Assembly: GCA_036403095.1 (NCBI GenBank)
Contig: DASWRQ010000068.1
Location: 1 to 64,000 of the forward strand
Reading direction: 5' to 3'
Length of the DNA stretch: 64,000 nucleotides
Source: Kutzneria sp036403095
GTDB lineage: Bacteria; Actinomycetota; Actinomycetes; Mycobacteriales; Pseudonocardiaceae
A program made the position numbers and the translations under genes. Under the pieces are notes generated by a model. It saw nothing but the letters and a program-made list of their open reading frames with translations. It did not search any database and was not told the DNA's origin. The number at the start of each line of letters is the position of its first letter. Position 1 is the first letter of the stretch. Of the stretch, positions 36,501-44,940 are shown one piece after another.

Positions 36501-39500
36501 TCTGCCCGCGCAGCGCACTGATCTTGGCCGCGTCGTCGAGCGTCAGCGCCCCGGCGACCGCCGCCCCCGCGATCTCGCCCTGCGAGTGGCCGATCACCGC
36601 CGCCGGTTCGACGCCGATCGACTGCCACAGCTTGGCCAGTGACACCATCAACGCCCACAACACCGGCTGCACCACGTCGGTGCCGTCCAGCGTCGGCTCG
36701 CCCTGGGTGAGGACGTCGATCACCGACCAGCCTGTGTGCGGCCGGAGCGCCTCGTCGCACCGGCGGAGCTCACGTGCGAAGGTCTCGTTCTCGCGCAGCA
36801 GGTCCACCGCCATGCCGGCCCACTGTGCCCCCTGACCAGGGAAAACGAACACCGGGTCGGCTTCTCGGGTGGCTTGCCCGGTGACCAGCGCCGGGTGTGG
36901 TTCGTCCTCGGCAAGCGCTTGCAGGGCCTCGCGCAGTTCCGCGCGAGAGGCTGCCACGATGACCGCCCGGTGTTGGAAGGCGGGCTTGCGGACCAGCACC
37001 GCCGCGGCGGCTTGGAGGTCGCCGGCTTCGGCGACATTCGCCAGCCGCGCCGCCTGCGCCCGCAGCGAAACCTCGGTACGGGCGGAGATCACCCAGGGGA
37101 GGGGCGTGTCGGATGCCGCCGCGATCGGTTCGGCCGCCGTCACTCCCTCCACGATCACGTGTGCGTTGGTGCCGGACATGCCGAAGCTCGACACCGCCGC
37201 TCGCCTCGGGCCGGCCGGCCACTGCCGGTGCTCGGTGAGCACGCGGCCGTTGCCCGCCTCCCAGTCCACTTTGGACGTCGGCCGGTCGACGTGCAGCGTC
37301 CGCGGCAACACGCCGTGTCGCATGGCCATCACCATCTTGATCACGCCGGCGACGCCGGCCGCGGCCTGGGCGTGGCCGATGTTGGACTTCACGGAGCCGA
37401 GCCACACCGGGCGGTCGGCCGGCCGGTGCTGGCCGTAGGTGGCGAGAATGGCGTTCGCCTCGATCGGATCGCCGAGAGCGGTGCCGGTGCCGTGCGCCTC
37501 GACGACCTCGATGTCCGCAGTGGACAGACCGGCGTCGTCCAGGGCCTTGCGGATCACGTCACGTTGCGCAAGACCGTTCGGCGCGGTGAGGCCATTGCTG
37601 GCGCCGTCCTGGTTCACGGCGATGCCGCGGATCACCGCCAGCACCTCGTGCCCGTTGCGCTCGGCGTCGGACAGCCGCTCCAGCAGCAGCACTCCGGCAC
37701 CCTCCGAAAAGGAGGTTCCGTCGGCGTTGTCGGAGAACGCCTTGGCCCGGCCGTCGACCGACAGGCCGTTCTGGCGGGTGAACTCCACCAGGTTGCCCGG
37801 GTTGGCCATCAGGGTGGCGCCGCCGGCCAGCGCCAGCGTGCATTCCTGGCGGCGTAACGACTCCACTGCCAGCTGAATCGCCACCAGCGACGACGAGCAG
37901 GCCGTGTCGACCGTCAGGGCCGGCCCGTTGAGGCCGAAGGTGTAGGCGATGCGGCCCGAGGCCACACTCAGGGCCGTGCCGGTCATCAGGTGGCCGTCGA
38001 CCACGCCGGTCGGCTGGTGCAGGCGGGGGCCGTAGTCCATCGCCATCGCGCCGACGAACACTCCTGTCGCCGAGCCTTGCAGGTCCGCCGCCGCCAGGCC
38101 GGCCCGCTCCAGCGCCTCCCAGCAGATCTCCAGCATCAGCCGCTGCTGCGGCTCCATCGCCAGCGCCTCACGGGGGCTCAACCCGAAGAAGGCCGCATCG
38201 AACTTGTCGGCATCGTGCAGAAAGCCTCCGCTGCGCGTCACGCACGCGCCGTCGAACAACGCGTCCAGATCCCAGCCGCGGTTCGACGGCAGCGGCGTGA
38301 CGGCATCCTCGCCGGTCGCGATGAGCCGCCAGAACTCCTCCGGCGAATCGACGCCGCCGGGGTAGCGGCAGCCCATCGCGATCACGGCGATCGGGTCCGA
38401 ACCCGAAACGGGCCGAGCGGGTCGCTCACTGCCCGTCCGTTGCGCCTCGACCTGGGCGGGCCGGCTTTCTGTCCGCTGTGCCGCGGTTTCCGCCTGCCCG
38501 CTGTCCGGTCGTTGCGCGTCGGCTCCCTGATCCGCCGCCATTGCCGCCTTGAGCCCGTCGACCAACCGCTGAGGGGTCGGGTAGTCGTAGAGCAGCGAGG
38601 TCGGCAGCTTTCGCCCGGTCTGTGCCGAGAGCCGGGCGCGCAGGCGCATCAGCGAGTTCGAGTCGAACCCGAGTTCCTTGAACGGACGCGTCGCGTCGAT
38701 GGCCGACGCGTCCTTGTGTCCCAACACGTTCGCGGTGGCGCTGAGCACAGTCGCCCGCAGGTCGCCGGTGGCCGCAACCGTTTGCGTGGCGGCGATCTCG
38801 CCGTACCAGTGCCGTTCCCGCTGGAACCGATAGGTCGGCAGGTCCACCTTGCGCCCGGCGATCTTCCACGCCACCGGCGCGCCGACGACGTAGGCCTCGG
38901 CCAACGCCCGGCGGATCCGCTCGGTGCCGCCCTCGTCCCGACGCAGGGTGCCGACGACCGCGGCCTCGCCCTCGACCGTCTCGTCTATGCTGTTGAGCAG
39001 CAACGGATGCGGGCTGCACTCGATGAACCGCCCGACGCCGTCGGCCAACGCGCGCCGGGTGGCGTCGATGAATCGCACCGGCTGCCGCAGATTGGCGAAC
39101 CAGTAGTCGGCGTCCAGCTCGCGGGTGTCCAGCGGCTCGCCGGTCACGGTGGACACGAACGTCACGTCCGTCGCTTGTGGACGGACCTCCGCGAACAGCG
39201 GCAACAGCTCGTCCCGCAGCACGTCGACCGCCGGGGAGTGCGAGGCGTAGGCCGCCGGCACGATCTTCGTCCGGACGTCGGCCAGCCGCTCCTGCAACGC
39301 GGCCAGCTGATCCGCCGGACCGGCCAGCACGACCGACCTCGGCCCGTTCACCGCCGCAATCGTCACGCCCGGCGGCAGCATCTCCTGGACCACGGCCGCC
39401 GGCGCCCCCACGGACATCATGCCGCCGCCGGTCAGCCGACCGGCGATCTTGCTGCGCAAAGCGATCACCCGAGCCCCGTCGACCAGGGACAGAGCGCCGA

Positions 39501-41244
39501 TCGCCGTGGCCGCCGCGACTTCGCCCTGCGAGTGCCCCAGCACCACATCCGGGGTGACGCCGTTCGCCCGCCACACCGCCGCGAGCGACACCATCACCGC
39601 CCACAGCGCCGGCTGCACCACGTCCACCCGGCTCAGATCGCCGGCCTCCCGCAGCACCGCCAGCACGTCGAAGTCGACGAACTCCCGCAATGCCGCCGAG
39701 CACTCCGCCAGTGTCAAGGCGAACACGGGCTCCTGGGCCAGCAGTGCCTGCGCCATCTCGACCCACTGGCCGCCCTGGCCGGGGAAGACGAACGCCGTCG
39801 AACCGGGCGAGACCTGGCCCGTCACAACCGAATCGCCCAACATCACCGACCGGTGTTCGAACTGGGTTCGGGTGTGCAGCAGCGAGTGGGCGATGTCTCG
39901 GTCCAGATAGGACGAAAGCGCTTGCGCCTGCGCCTCAAGGGCCTGTCGGGACCGGGCAGTGATGATCAGCGGGGCGTCGGAGCGGACGGAGTCGTCCCTC
40001 GGCTCGATCGGACCGGCCGCCACCACCAGGTGGCAGTTCGTCCCGCCGACGCCGAAGGAACTCACGCCGGCGATCCGCCGGCCGGGCCAGGTCTGCTTCT
40101 CCCGCACCACATCCAGGTTCAGCTCGTCGAACGGGATGTCCGGGTTGGGCGTCTCGAAGTTGAGGCTGGCCGGCACCACCCCGTGCCGCAGGCTGAGGAT
40201 CACCTTGAGCAGCCCGGCAATGCCGGCCGCGCCCTCCAGATGCCCGATGTTGGTCTTGACCGACCCGACCAGCAGCCGCCGATCGGCCCGCAGCACCGCG
40301 CCGAGGGCGCGTGCCTCGATGGGGTCGCCGACCCGAGTGCCGGTGCCGTGCAGCTCGACGTACCCGATCTCGGCCGGCGAAACACGGGCCTGGGCGTGGG
40401 CCAGCCGGATGACCTCCTGCTGGGCCTCGCCATGGGGAACGGTGAGCCCTTCGCCGCCGCCGTCGTTGTTGATCGCGCCGCCGAGGATGACCGCGTGGAT
40501 GCGATCGCCGTCGGCCACGGCCGCGGCCAGCGGCTTGAGCACGATGACCGCGCCACCCTCGCCGCGAACATAGCCATTGGCGCGGGCGTCGAACGTGTGG
40601 CAGCGGCCGTCGGGCGACAGCGCGCCGAACTCGGCGATGGCTTCGGTGGTTTCGGCCAGCAGGTTCAGGTTGACGCCGCCGGCCAGGGCCAGCGTGCACG
40701 AGCCGCGGCGCAGCTGCTCGCACGCGACCTGCACGGCGACCAACGACGACGACTGCCCGCTGTCGACGGCCAGGCTCGGACCGGTGAGCCCGAGCAGGTA
40801 CGACACGCGGTTGGCGATGAGGCTGCGGTGGGTGCCGGTGAGGGAATGGGGGCCGGCCCCCAGTTTCGAGTGCAGCAGCGCATAGTCCCCGTTGATGGCG
40901 CCGACGATCACGCCCGCGGCCTTGCCGCGCAGCGAATCCGGTGCGATCCGGGCGTTTTCCAGTGCCTCCCACGACAGTTCCAGAGCGAGCCGTTGCTGCG
41001 GATCCATGGCCGCCGCCTCGTGCGGTGAAATGCCGAAGAAGGCGGCGTCGAAACGGTCCACGTCGACGATGAAACCGCCGCGGCGGAACTCGGTCGCGCC
41101 GGGCCAGCGGCCGTCGGGCGGCTCGGTGATCGCGTCCCGACCGGCGTCGAGCAGCCGCCAGAACTGCTCCGGGTCGGCCGCGCCGGGCAGTCGGCACGCG
41201 ATTCCGACCACGGCGATCGGCTCGTTCGCAGCCATGCCAGTCAT
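33583..41244 (-). CDS. Type I PKS: loading KSQ-AT-ACP plus KS-AT-DH-KR-ACP
   Basis: 2553 residues from ATG 41244 (ATG 41235 is an alternative). The first KS has Gln164 in place of the active Cys (VDSGQSSSL), so it is a KSQ decarboxylating loading domain. Its AT (GHSQGE about 572; Y-A-S-H about 666) points to methylmalonyl, giving a propionyl starter. ACP1 Ser is about 861. The first extension module has KS Cys1116 (DTACSSSL), AT (GHSQGE about 1553) with Y-A-A-H, DH with DHAVNGTVLLPG about 1844 and HPALLDAALH, KR with GGTSGLG about 2191 and an LDD motif (B-type), and ACP2 with GLDSL about 2445. A C-terminal docking region follows. Y-A-A-H makes this AT one candidate for the hydroxymalonyl unit. 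Residue 1130 is a TTA codon. Confidence 0.93.
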   Translation of the reverse strand: MTGMAANEPIAVVGIACRLPGAADPEQFWRLLDAGRDAITEPPDGRWPGATEFRRGGFIVDVDRFDAAFFGISPHEAAAMDPQQRLALELSWEALENARIAPDSLRGKAAGVIVGAINGDYALLHSKLGAGPHSLTGTHRSLIANRVSYLLGLTGPSLAVDSGQSSSLVAVQVACEQLRRGSCTLALAGGVNLNLLAETTEAIAEFGALSPDGRCHTFDARANGYVRGEGGAVIVLKPLAAAVADGDRIHAVILGGAINNDGGGEGLTVPHGEAQQEVIRLAHAQARVSPAEIGYVELHGTGTRVGDPIEARALGAVLRADRRLLVGSVKTNIGHLEGAAGIAGLLKVILSLRHGVVPASLNFETPNPDIPFDELNLDVVREKQTWPGRRIAGVSSFGVGGTNCHLVVAAGPIEPRDDSVRSDAPLIITARSRQALEAQAQALSSYLDRDIAHSLLHTRTQFEHRSVMLGDSVVTGQVSPGSTAFVFPGQGGQWVEMAQALLAQEPVFALTLAECSAALREFVDFDVLAVLREAGDLSRVDVVQPALWAVMVSLAAVWRANGVTPDVVLGHSQGEVAAATAIGALSLVDGARVIALRSKIAGRLTGGGMMSVGAPAAVVQEMLPPGVTIAAVNGPRSVVLAGPADQLAALQERLADVRTKIVPAAYASHSPAVDVLRDELLPLFAEVRPQATDVTFVSTVTGEPLDTRELDADYWFANLRQPVRFIDATRRALADGVGRFIECSPHPLLLNSIDETVEGEAAVVGTLRRDEGGTERIRRALAEAYVVGAPVAWKIAGRKVDLPTYRFQRERHWYGEIAATQTVAATGDLRATVLSATANVLGHKDASAIDATRPFKELGFDSNSLMRLRARLSAQTGRKLPTSLLYDYPTPQRLVDGLKAAMAADQGADAQRPDSGQAETAAQRTESRPAQVEAQRTGSERPARPVSGSDPIAVIAMGCRYPGGVDSPEEFWRLIATGEDAVTPLPSNRGWDLDALFDGACVTRSGGFLHDADKFDAAFFGLSPREALAMEPQQRLMLEICWEALERAGLAAADLQGSATGVFVGAMAMDYGPRLHQPTGVVDGHLMTGTALSVASGRIAYTFGLNGPALTVDTACSSSLVAIQLAVESLRRQECTLALAGGATLMANPGNLVEFTRQNGLSVDGRAKAFSDNADGTSFSEGAGVLLLERLSDAERNGHEVLAVIRGIAVNQDGASNGLTAPNGLAQRDVIRKALDDAGLSTADIEVVEAHGTGTALGDPIEANAILATYGQHRPADRPVWLGSVKSNIGHAQAAAGVAGVIKMVMAMRHGVLPRTLHVDRPTSKVDWEAGNGRVLTEHRQWPAGPRRAAVSSFGMSGTNAHVIVEGVTAAEPIAAASDTPLPWVISARTEVSLRAQAARLANVAEAGDLQAAAAVLVRKPAFQHRAVIVAASRAELREALQALAEDEPHPALVTGQATREADPVFVFPGQGAQWAGMAVDLLRENETFARELRRCDEALRPHTGWSVIDVLTQGEPTLDGTDVVQPVLWALMVSLAKLWQSIGVEPAAVIGHSQGEIAGAAVAGALTLDDAAKISALRGQIVGKLDGTGGVLAVGLPANDVRERIAPWPGRLWLAVDNGPSATVIAGDLQAIDEFVSAQGEDVQLRRAPVAYAAHTPHVEAVRDELLRQLGAIEPAEATTKICSTCHGDFIDGTAMTPDYWYRNLADPVSFDPAVRKFRDRPLFIEVSPHPILAGAVREILADEGIDGTAVGTLRRNFGGQHQFLIAAATAYAQGAPVDWPKIVGPVTKRVELPTYAFDRQRFWLHTNENGTHPLLADAVPVADTGGRLLTGKISRHSAPWVVDHAVNGTVLLPGTAFVDLALTAADGDQVEDLTLHAPLVLPTTGSAQLQVTIGGDENGRRSLAIHSRTDGDWIKHADGFLGDGRRSTGRLDTWPTGTEIDLTGAYDRLAAGGYEYGPAFQLLQAAYRDGDDYLVEVAVSDADDFTVHPALLDAALHILVLDADELKLPFAWSGVWFTGRGANRLRVRLSNGSLAIYDETGTQIGGVESLTLAPAPQGVATAELYRVDWVEAEPTGQASLTVAQPGDLKSVLAQVQQWVEKDTDERLLVRADPSTLDGAQIWGLVRSAQSEHPGRFVLADCAEDEIPTTDEPQFAVRDGRFLVPRIVRHVNSGSTMDLGDGTVLITGGTSGLGALIAQHLKSQGVPDLLLVSRRGGTDGVACDVADRGQLTELIKGRRITAVIHAAGVLDDATVTELTPKKLDTVLRPKAEAAWLLHELLPDLKAFVLFSSVAGVLGNPGQGNYAAANSYLDALAAHRQSLGLPAASIAWGLWSLPTAMTAHVNKVAWVAPLSVQQGLAMFDAALREPNAQLVAARWSRDGDDVPPVLRGLFKPRRTVTIEAAPAQQFDADSIFRLVRDRVSVALGHRSAATVDPDKPLREQGLDSLTSVELRNKLGAATGLRLPASLVFNHPTVTKLAGYLAGELVPAEPSPEDLLREALDRIDPSTLDDDHRDRLAAVLQETLRTLVPDAPGLDLSSDEEIFAFIDNQL

Positions 41245-41368
41245 TCGCTCACCGCCGTCACGAGAGGGGAAATTCGCTGCCGATCGTGCGGTCTCGAGAA
41301 TGCGGCGGGCAAGGCGGTCGCGGCGGCCGGAAAAGGCCGGCAACTAGTGGACAGCGACGGTGAGCCCG

Positions 41369-41411
41369 GGGTAGCCCCTACCCACCCGGCGAATATGGGT
41401 AGGGGCTACCC
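41369..41411. promoter_or_regulatory. Twin palindrome GGGTAG-N3-CTACCC, candidate operator
   Basis: Two 15-bp palindromes of the form GGGTAG-N3-CTACCC (41369-41383 and 41397-41411) lie 13 bp apart; together they also make a perfect 16-bp inverted repeat. They sit between the divergent PKS and decarboxylase genes. This looks like a double binding site for a dimeric regulator controlling both directions. The AfsR-like protein encoded at 42704 or the LuxR-type regulator at 16339 could bind it; the sequence alone does not say which. Confidence 0.65.
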
Positions 41412-41431
41412 ATGTGGGTGGTGCCCCGCAC

Positions 41432-41460
41432 TTGACAGAGTCTCGACGGAAGTTGATTCG
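41432..41460 (+). promoter_or_regulatory. Candidate promoter for the second decarboxylase operon
   Basis: TTGACA at 41432-41437 is a consensus -35 box. About 15-17 bp further is TTGATTCG, a weak -10. The gene starts at 41481. The box lies just downstream of the twin palindrome, so a bound regulator could touch polymerase there. Confidence 0.4.
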
Positions 41461-41480
41461 GCAAGCGATCGAGGGGTGCC

Positions 41481-42716
41481 ATGTCGAACACGTTCCCCCG
41501 GGTGGACGGGGTGCTGACCGTGGGCGGCGTGCCGGTGGACCGGCTCGCGGCTCGCGTCGGCGGCACGCCGTTCTTCGCCTACGACCGCGACCTGCTCACG
41601 GCCCGCGTCGCCGAGCTGCGCACGGCGCTGCCGGCGGAGATCTCGCTGAGCTACGCGGTCAAGGCCAACCCGATGCCGGCCGTGCTGCACCACATGAGCG
41701 GCCAGGTGGACGGCTTCGACGTCGCCTCCGCCGGCGAGCTTCAGCTGGCCATGGACACCACGATGCCGGCCGACCGGATCAGCTTCGCCGGGCCGGGCAA
41801 GACCACGGACGAGCTGGTCCAGGCCGTTGCCGCCGGCGTGACCGTCGAGCTGGAGTCGATCACCGAGCTGCGCCGCGTGCAGGACGTGAGCTCGCGGCTC
41901 GGCATCCGGGCCCGGGTGGCACTGCGCGTGAACCCGGACTTCGCGGTGCGCGGCGCCGGCATGACCTTGGGTGGCGGCGCGCAGCAGTTCGGCATCGATG
42001 CCGAGCAGGTGCCGTCCGTGCTGGCACAGCTCGGTGACCTAGACTTCTACGGCTTTCACGTGTTCGCCGGCTCGCAGAACCTGCGCGCCGACAGCATCTG
42101 CGAGGCGCAACGGGCGACGGTCGAGCTGGTGCTGCGGCTGGCGTCGATCGCGCCTTCGCCCGTGCGCTACGTCAACCTGGGCGGCGGCTTCGGGATTCCG
42201 TACTCGGCCCGCGACACCGCCATCGACCTCGCGCCGATCGGCGAGAACCTGGCCAAGCTGGTCGACACCTCGCTGCGCCAGCTGGACGCCCGCGTGGTGA
42301 TCGAGCTCGGCCGCTACCTCGTCGGCGAGGCCGGTGTCTACCTGACCCGGGTGGTCGACCGCAAGCACTCGCGGGGCACCACGTTCCTGGTCGTCGACGG
42401 CGGCCTGCACCACCAGCTCGCCGCGTCCGGCAACTTCGGCCAGAAGATCCGGCGCAACTACCCGCTGACCGTCGCGACGGCGGAGTCCACAGTGGAGACC
42501 GTCACCGTCGTCGGCTGTCTGTGCACGCCACTGGACCTGTTGGGGGACAAGGTAGAGCTTGCGAAGGCCGAGGTCGGCGACCTGATCGCGATCTTCCAGG
42601 CCGGGGCGTACGGGCTGACCGCCAGCCCGACCGCGTTCCTCGGCCATCCGCCGCCGCGCGAGGTGCTCGTCGGCGGCACGGCACACGTTCTGGGGGAGAC
42701 CAAGTGGAGACAGTGA
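41481..42716 (+). CDS. PLP-dependent decarboxylase 2 (fold-type III)
   Basis: 411 residues. PLP lysine K61 (SYAVKANPM), GFDVASAGELQLA, VNLGGGFGIPY, Cys348 in GCLCTPLD and FQAGAYGLTASP mark it as a diaminopimelate/ornithine-type decarboxylase, of the branch seen in carrier-dependent pathways (BtrK, VinO/FlvO-like). It is a distant paralogue of the enzyme at 7965-9227. It is divergent from the PKS and followed with overlap by the AfsR-like regulator. It may decarboxylate a second carrier-bound amino acid, or act on the same pathway at another stage. Confidence 0.85.
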   Translation: MSNTFPRVDGVLTVGGVPVDRLAARVGGTPFFAYDRDLLTARVAELRTALPAEISLSYAVKANPMPAVLHHMSGQVDGFDVASAGELQLAMDTTMPADRISFAGPGKTTDELVQAVAAGVTVELESITELRRVQDVSSRLGIRARVALRVNPDFAVRGAGMTLGGGAQQFGIDAEQVPSVLAQLGDLDFYGFHVFAGSQNLRADSICEAQRATVELVLRLASIAPSPVRYVNLGGGFGIPYSARDTAIDLAPIGENLAKLVDTSLRQLDARVVIELGRYLVGEAGVYLTRVVDRKHSRGTTFLVVDGGLHHQLAASGNFGQKIRRNYPLTVATAESTVETVTVVGCLCTPLDLLGDKVELAKAEVGDLIAIFQAGAYGLTASPTAFLGHPPPREVLVGGTAHVLGETKWRQ

Positions 42717-44926
42717 CGCCTAGTTTCCGGATGCTCGGGCTGCTCCAGGTGAACGCCGCCCGGGTGACGGCCCGCCGCCAGCAGGTGGTGCTGGCCATGC
42801 TGCTGCTCAACGCCAACCGGGTGGTGCCGTTGGAGAGCCTGCTCGACGCGCTGTGGGGCAGCACGCCGCCGGCCACCGCCCGGGCGCAGATCCAGACCAG
42901 CATCTCGGCGCTGCGCCGGCTGACCGTGACCGCGGGTCTCGGCGACCGGATTCGGGTGCGGGGATTGGGTTACACGATCGAGCTGGCCCCTGCTGAGCTC
43001 GATCTGCACGTGTTCGAGGACCTCGTCAGCCGGGGCCGCGCCGAGTTGGCGGCCGCCAGGCCGGACGCCGCGCGGGCGGCTTTCCGCAGTGCGTTGGGGT
43101 TGTGGCGCGGGGACCCGCTGACCGGCGTCGACAGCGCCATGGTGCGGGCCAACCAGGTGCGCATCGCCGAGCGCCGGGTGGAGGCGTTCGAGGACTGCTT
43201 CGAGGCCGAGCTGCACCTGGGCCGGCACCACGAGATCGTCGGCGAGATCTCCACCATGGTCGAGGAGTTCCCGTTGCGGGAACGTTTCGTCGGCCAGCTG
43301 ATGACCGCGCTGCACCGTTGCGGCCGCCGCGTCGAGGCGCTCGCGGCGTACCGCGCCGTGCGACAGACCTTTGTGGACGAACTCGGTCTGGAGCCGGGTG
43401 AGGAGCTGCGCCGGCTGCACCAGGACATCCTGAACGGCCACGCCTCGTCGAATCCGGCCACCGCAAGCGTTTCCGTGCCGCGCATGCTGCCGGCGCGGCT
43501 GCCCTACTTCACGGGAGCCGGTGATCTGCTCGACGGGGTGGTCGACGCGTCACCGGTCACCGTGATCACCGGTCGCGCCGGCGTGGGGAAGTCCGCGGTG
43601 GCCATCGAGGCGGCGCACCGGCTGTCCGCCGACTTCCCCGACGGCCAGCTCTACGCCCGGATCACCGAGGACGTCGCCGACGTGCTCGAACGGTTCCTCC
43701 AGGCGCTGGGTTTCACCGCGATCCCGGCCGACGTCGAGGGGCGGGCGGCGCTGTACCGCAGCGCGATCGCCGACCGGCGGGTGCTGACCGTCGTCGAGGA
43801 CGCCGCCGACATCGCGCAGATCCGCTGCCTGCTGCCGAGCACGCCGGCCAGCCGGCTGATCATGACCACTCGCGCCCGGACCGGCGCCCTGCCCGGCTCG
43901 ACCGTGTTCGAGCTGGACGTGCTCGGCCGGCGCGACGGCATCGAGCTGCTGTCGGCCATGGTCGGGTCGGACCGGGTGTGGGCCGAGCTGGCCGAGGCCG
44001 GCGAGCTCGTCGAGCTGTGCGGCGGCCTGCAACTGGCCGTGACCCGGGCCGCGGCCATGCTGGCTGCCCGTCCACATTGGACGTTCGCGGACCTGGTCGC
44101 GCGGATGCGGGTCGACCGCCTGGACCCGCAGGTGCGGGACAGCCTCCAGCGCGGCTTCGCCGCGCTGCCGCCGGCGTCGCGCACGTTGTTCGCCCGGCTG
44201 GGTTCCCTGCCGACGACCTGCTTCGCCTCCTGGGTGGCGGCTCCCTTGCTAGACCTGGACGCCGTCGCCGCCGCCGACGCGTTGGAGGGCCTCGTCGACG
44301 CGCGGCTGGTCGACGTGACCGGCGCCGGCGTCACCGCGCGGTACCGGCTGCACCCGCTCGCGCGGATCCACGCCCGCGAACTCGGGCCCGAGGACGACGG
44401 TTCCGCGACCAGGCTGCTCGGCGCCTGGCTCGGTCTCGCCGACGAGGCGCGGCTGCGGCTGGGTTTCGGCCCCCGCGGCGAGGCGAGCCGCTGGCTGCTG
44501 CCGGCGTCCGTGGTCGACGCCGCGCTCGCCGACCCGCTCGGCTGGTACGCCCGCGAACGCGCCGGCCTGCTCGCGACCGTGCGGCACGCGGTGTCCGTCG
44601 AGCACTGCTGGAATCTCGCCGCCGCCATCGCCGACCTGGCCGGCGCGCAACGGATGTTCGGCGACTGGCGGGACAGCAACGAGTGCGCCCTGCGGGCCGC
44701 GCTCCGCGCCGGCGACCGCCTGGGCGAGGCCGCGATGCAGTACCTGCTCGGCGAACTCGACCTGCGCGAGCACCGCTATCCCGAGGCGTCCGCCCGGATC
44801 GGGCTCGCGCTCGGCATGTTCGACCGGCTCGGCGAGATCGGCTGGCAGGAGCTGGCCGAGCGCTCCCTCGCCGTCGTCGACTGGGCCACCGCCCCGCACC
44901 TGCGCCACGCCGAGCTCGCCGGCTGA
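42704..44926 (+). CDS. AfsR/SARP-family regulator with P-loop ATPase domain
   Basis: 740 residues from a GTG at 42704 with GGGGAG upstream (a GTG at 42713 overlapping the preceding stop is the alternative). Residues 1-95 are an OmpR-type winged helix (QQVVLAMLLLNANRVVPLESLLDALWG). Residues 100-245 are a bacterial transcriptional activation domain (FEDLVSRGRAEL to LGLEPGEELRRLHQDIL). Then comes an NB-ARC-like domain with Walker A TGRAGVGKS and a helical C-terminal region without obvious TPRs. Such proteins activate secondary-metabolite genes. Position suggests pathway-specific control of this locus. Confidence 0.9.
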   Translation: METVTPSFRMLGLLQVNAARVTARRQQVVLAMLLLNANRVVPLESLLDALWGSTPPATARAQIQTSISALRRLTVTAGLGDRIRVRGLGYTIELAPAELDLHVFEDLVSRGRAELAAARPDAARAAFRSALGLWRGDPLTGVDSAMVRANQVRIAERRVEAFEDCFEAELHLGRHHEIVGEISTMVEEFPLRERFVGQLMTALHRCGRRVEALAAYRAVRQTFVDELGLEPGEELRRLHQDILNGHASSNPATASVSVPRMLPARLPYFTGAGDLLDGVVDASPVTVITGRAGVGKSAVAIEAAHRLSADFPDGQLYARITEDVADVLERFLQALGFTAIPADVEGRAALYRSAIADRRVLTVVEDAADIAQIRCLLPSTPASRLIMTTRARTGALPGSTVFELDVLGRRDGIELLSAMVGSDRVWAELAEAGELVELCGGLQLAVTRAAAMLAARPHWTFADLVARMRVDRLDPQVRDSLQRGFAALPPASRTLFARLGSLPTTCFASWVAAPLLDLDAVAAADALEGLVDARLVDVTGAGVTARYRLHPLARIHARELGPEDDGSATRLLGAWLGLADEARLRLGFGPRGEASRWLLPASVVDAALADPLGWYARERAGLLATVRHAVSVEHCWNLAAAIADLAGAQRMFGDWRDSNECALRAALRAGDRLGEAAMQYLLGELDLREHRYPEASARIGLALGMFDRLGEIGWQELAERSLAVVDWATAPHLRHAELAG

Positions 44927-44940
44927 ACCGGAAGGACACC

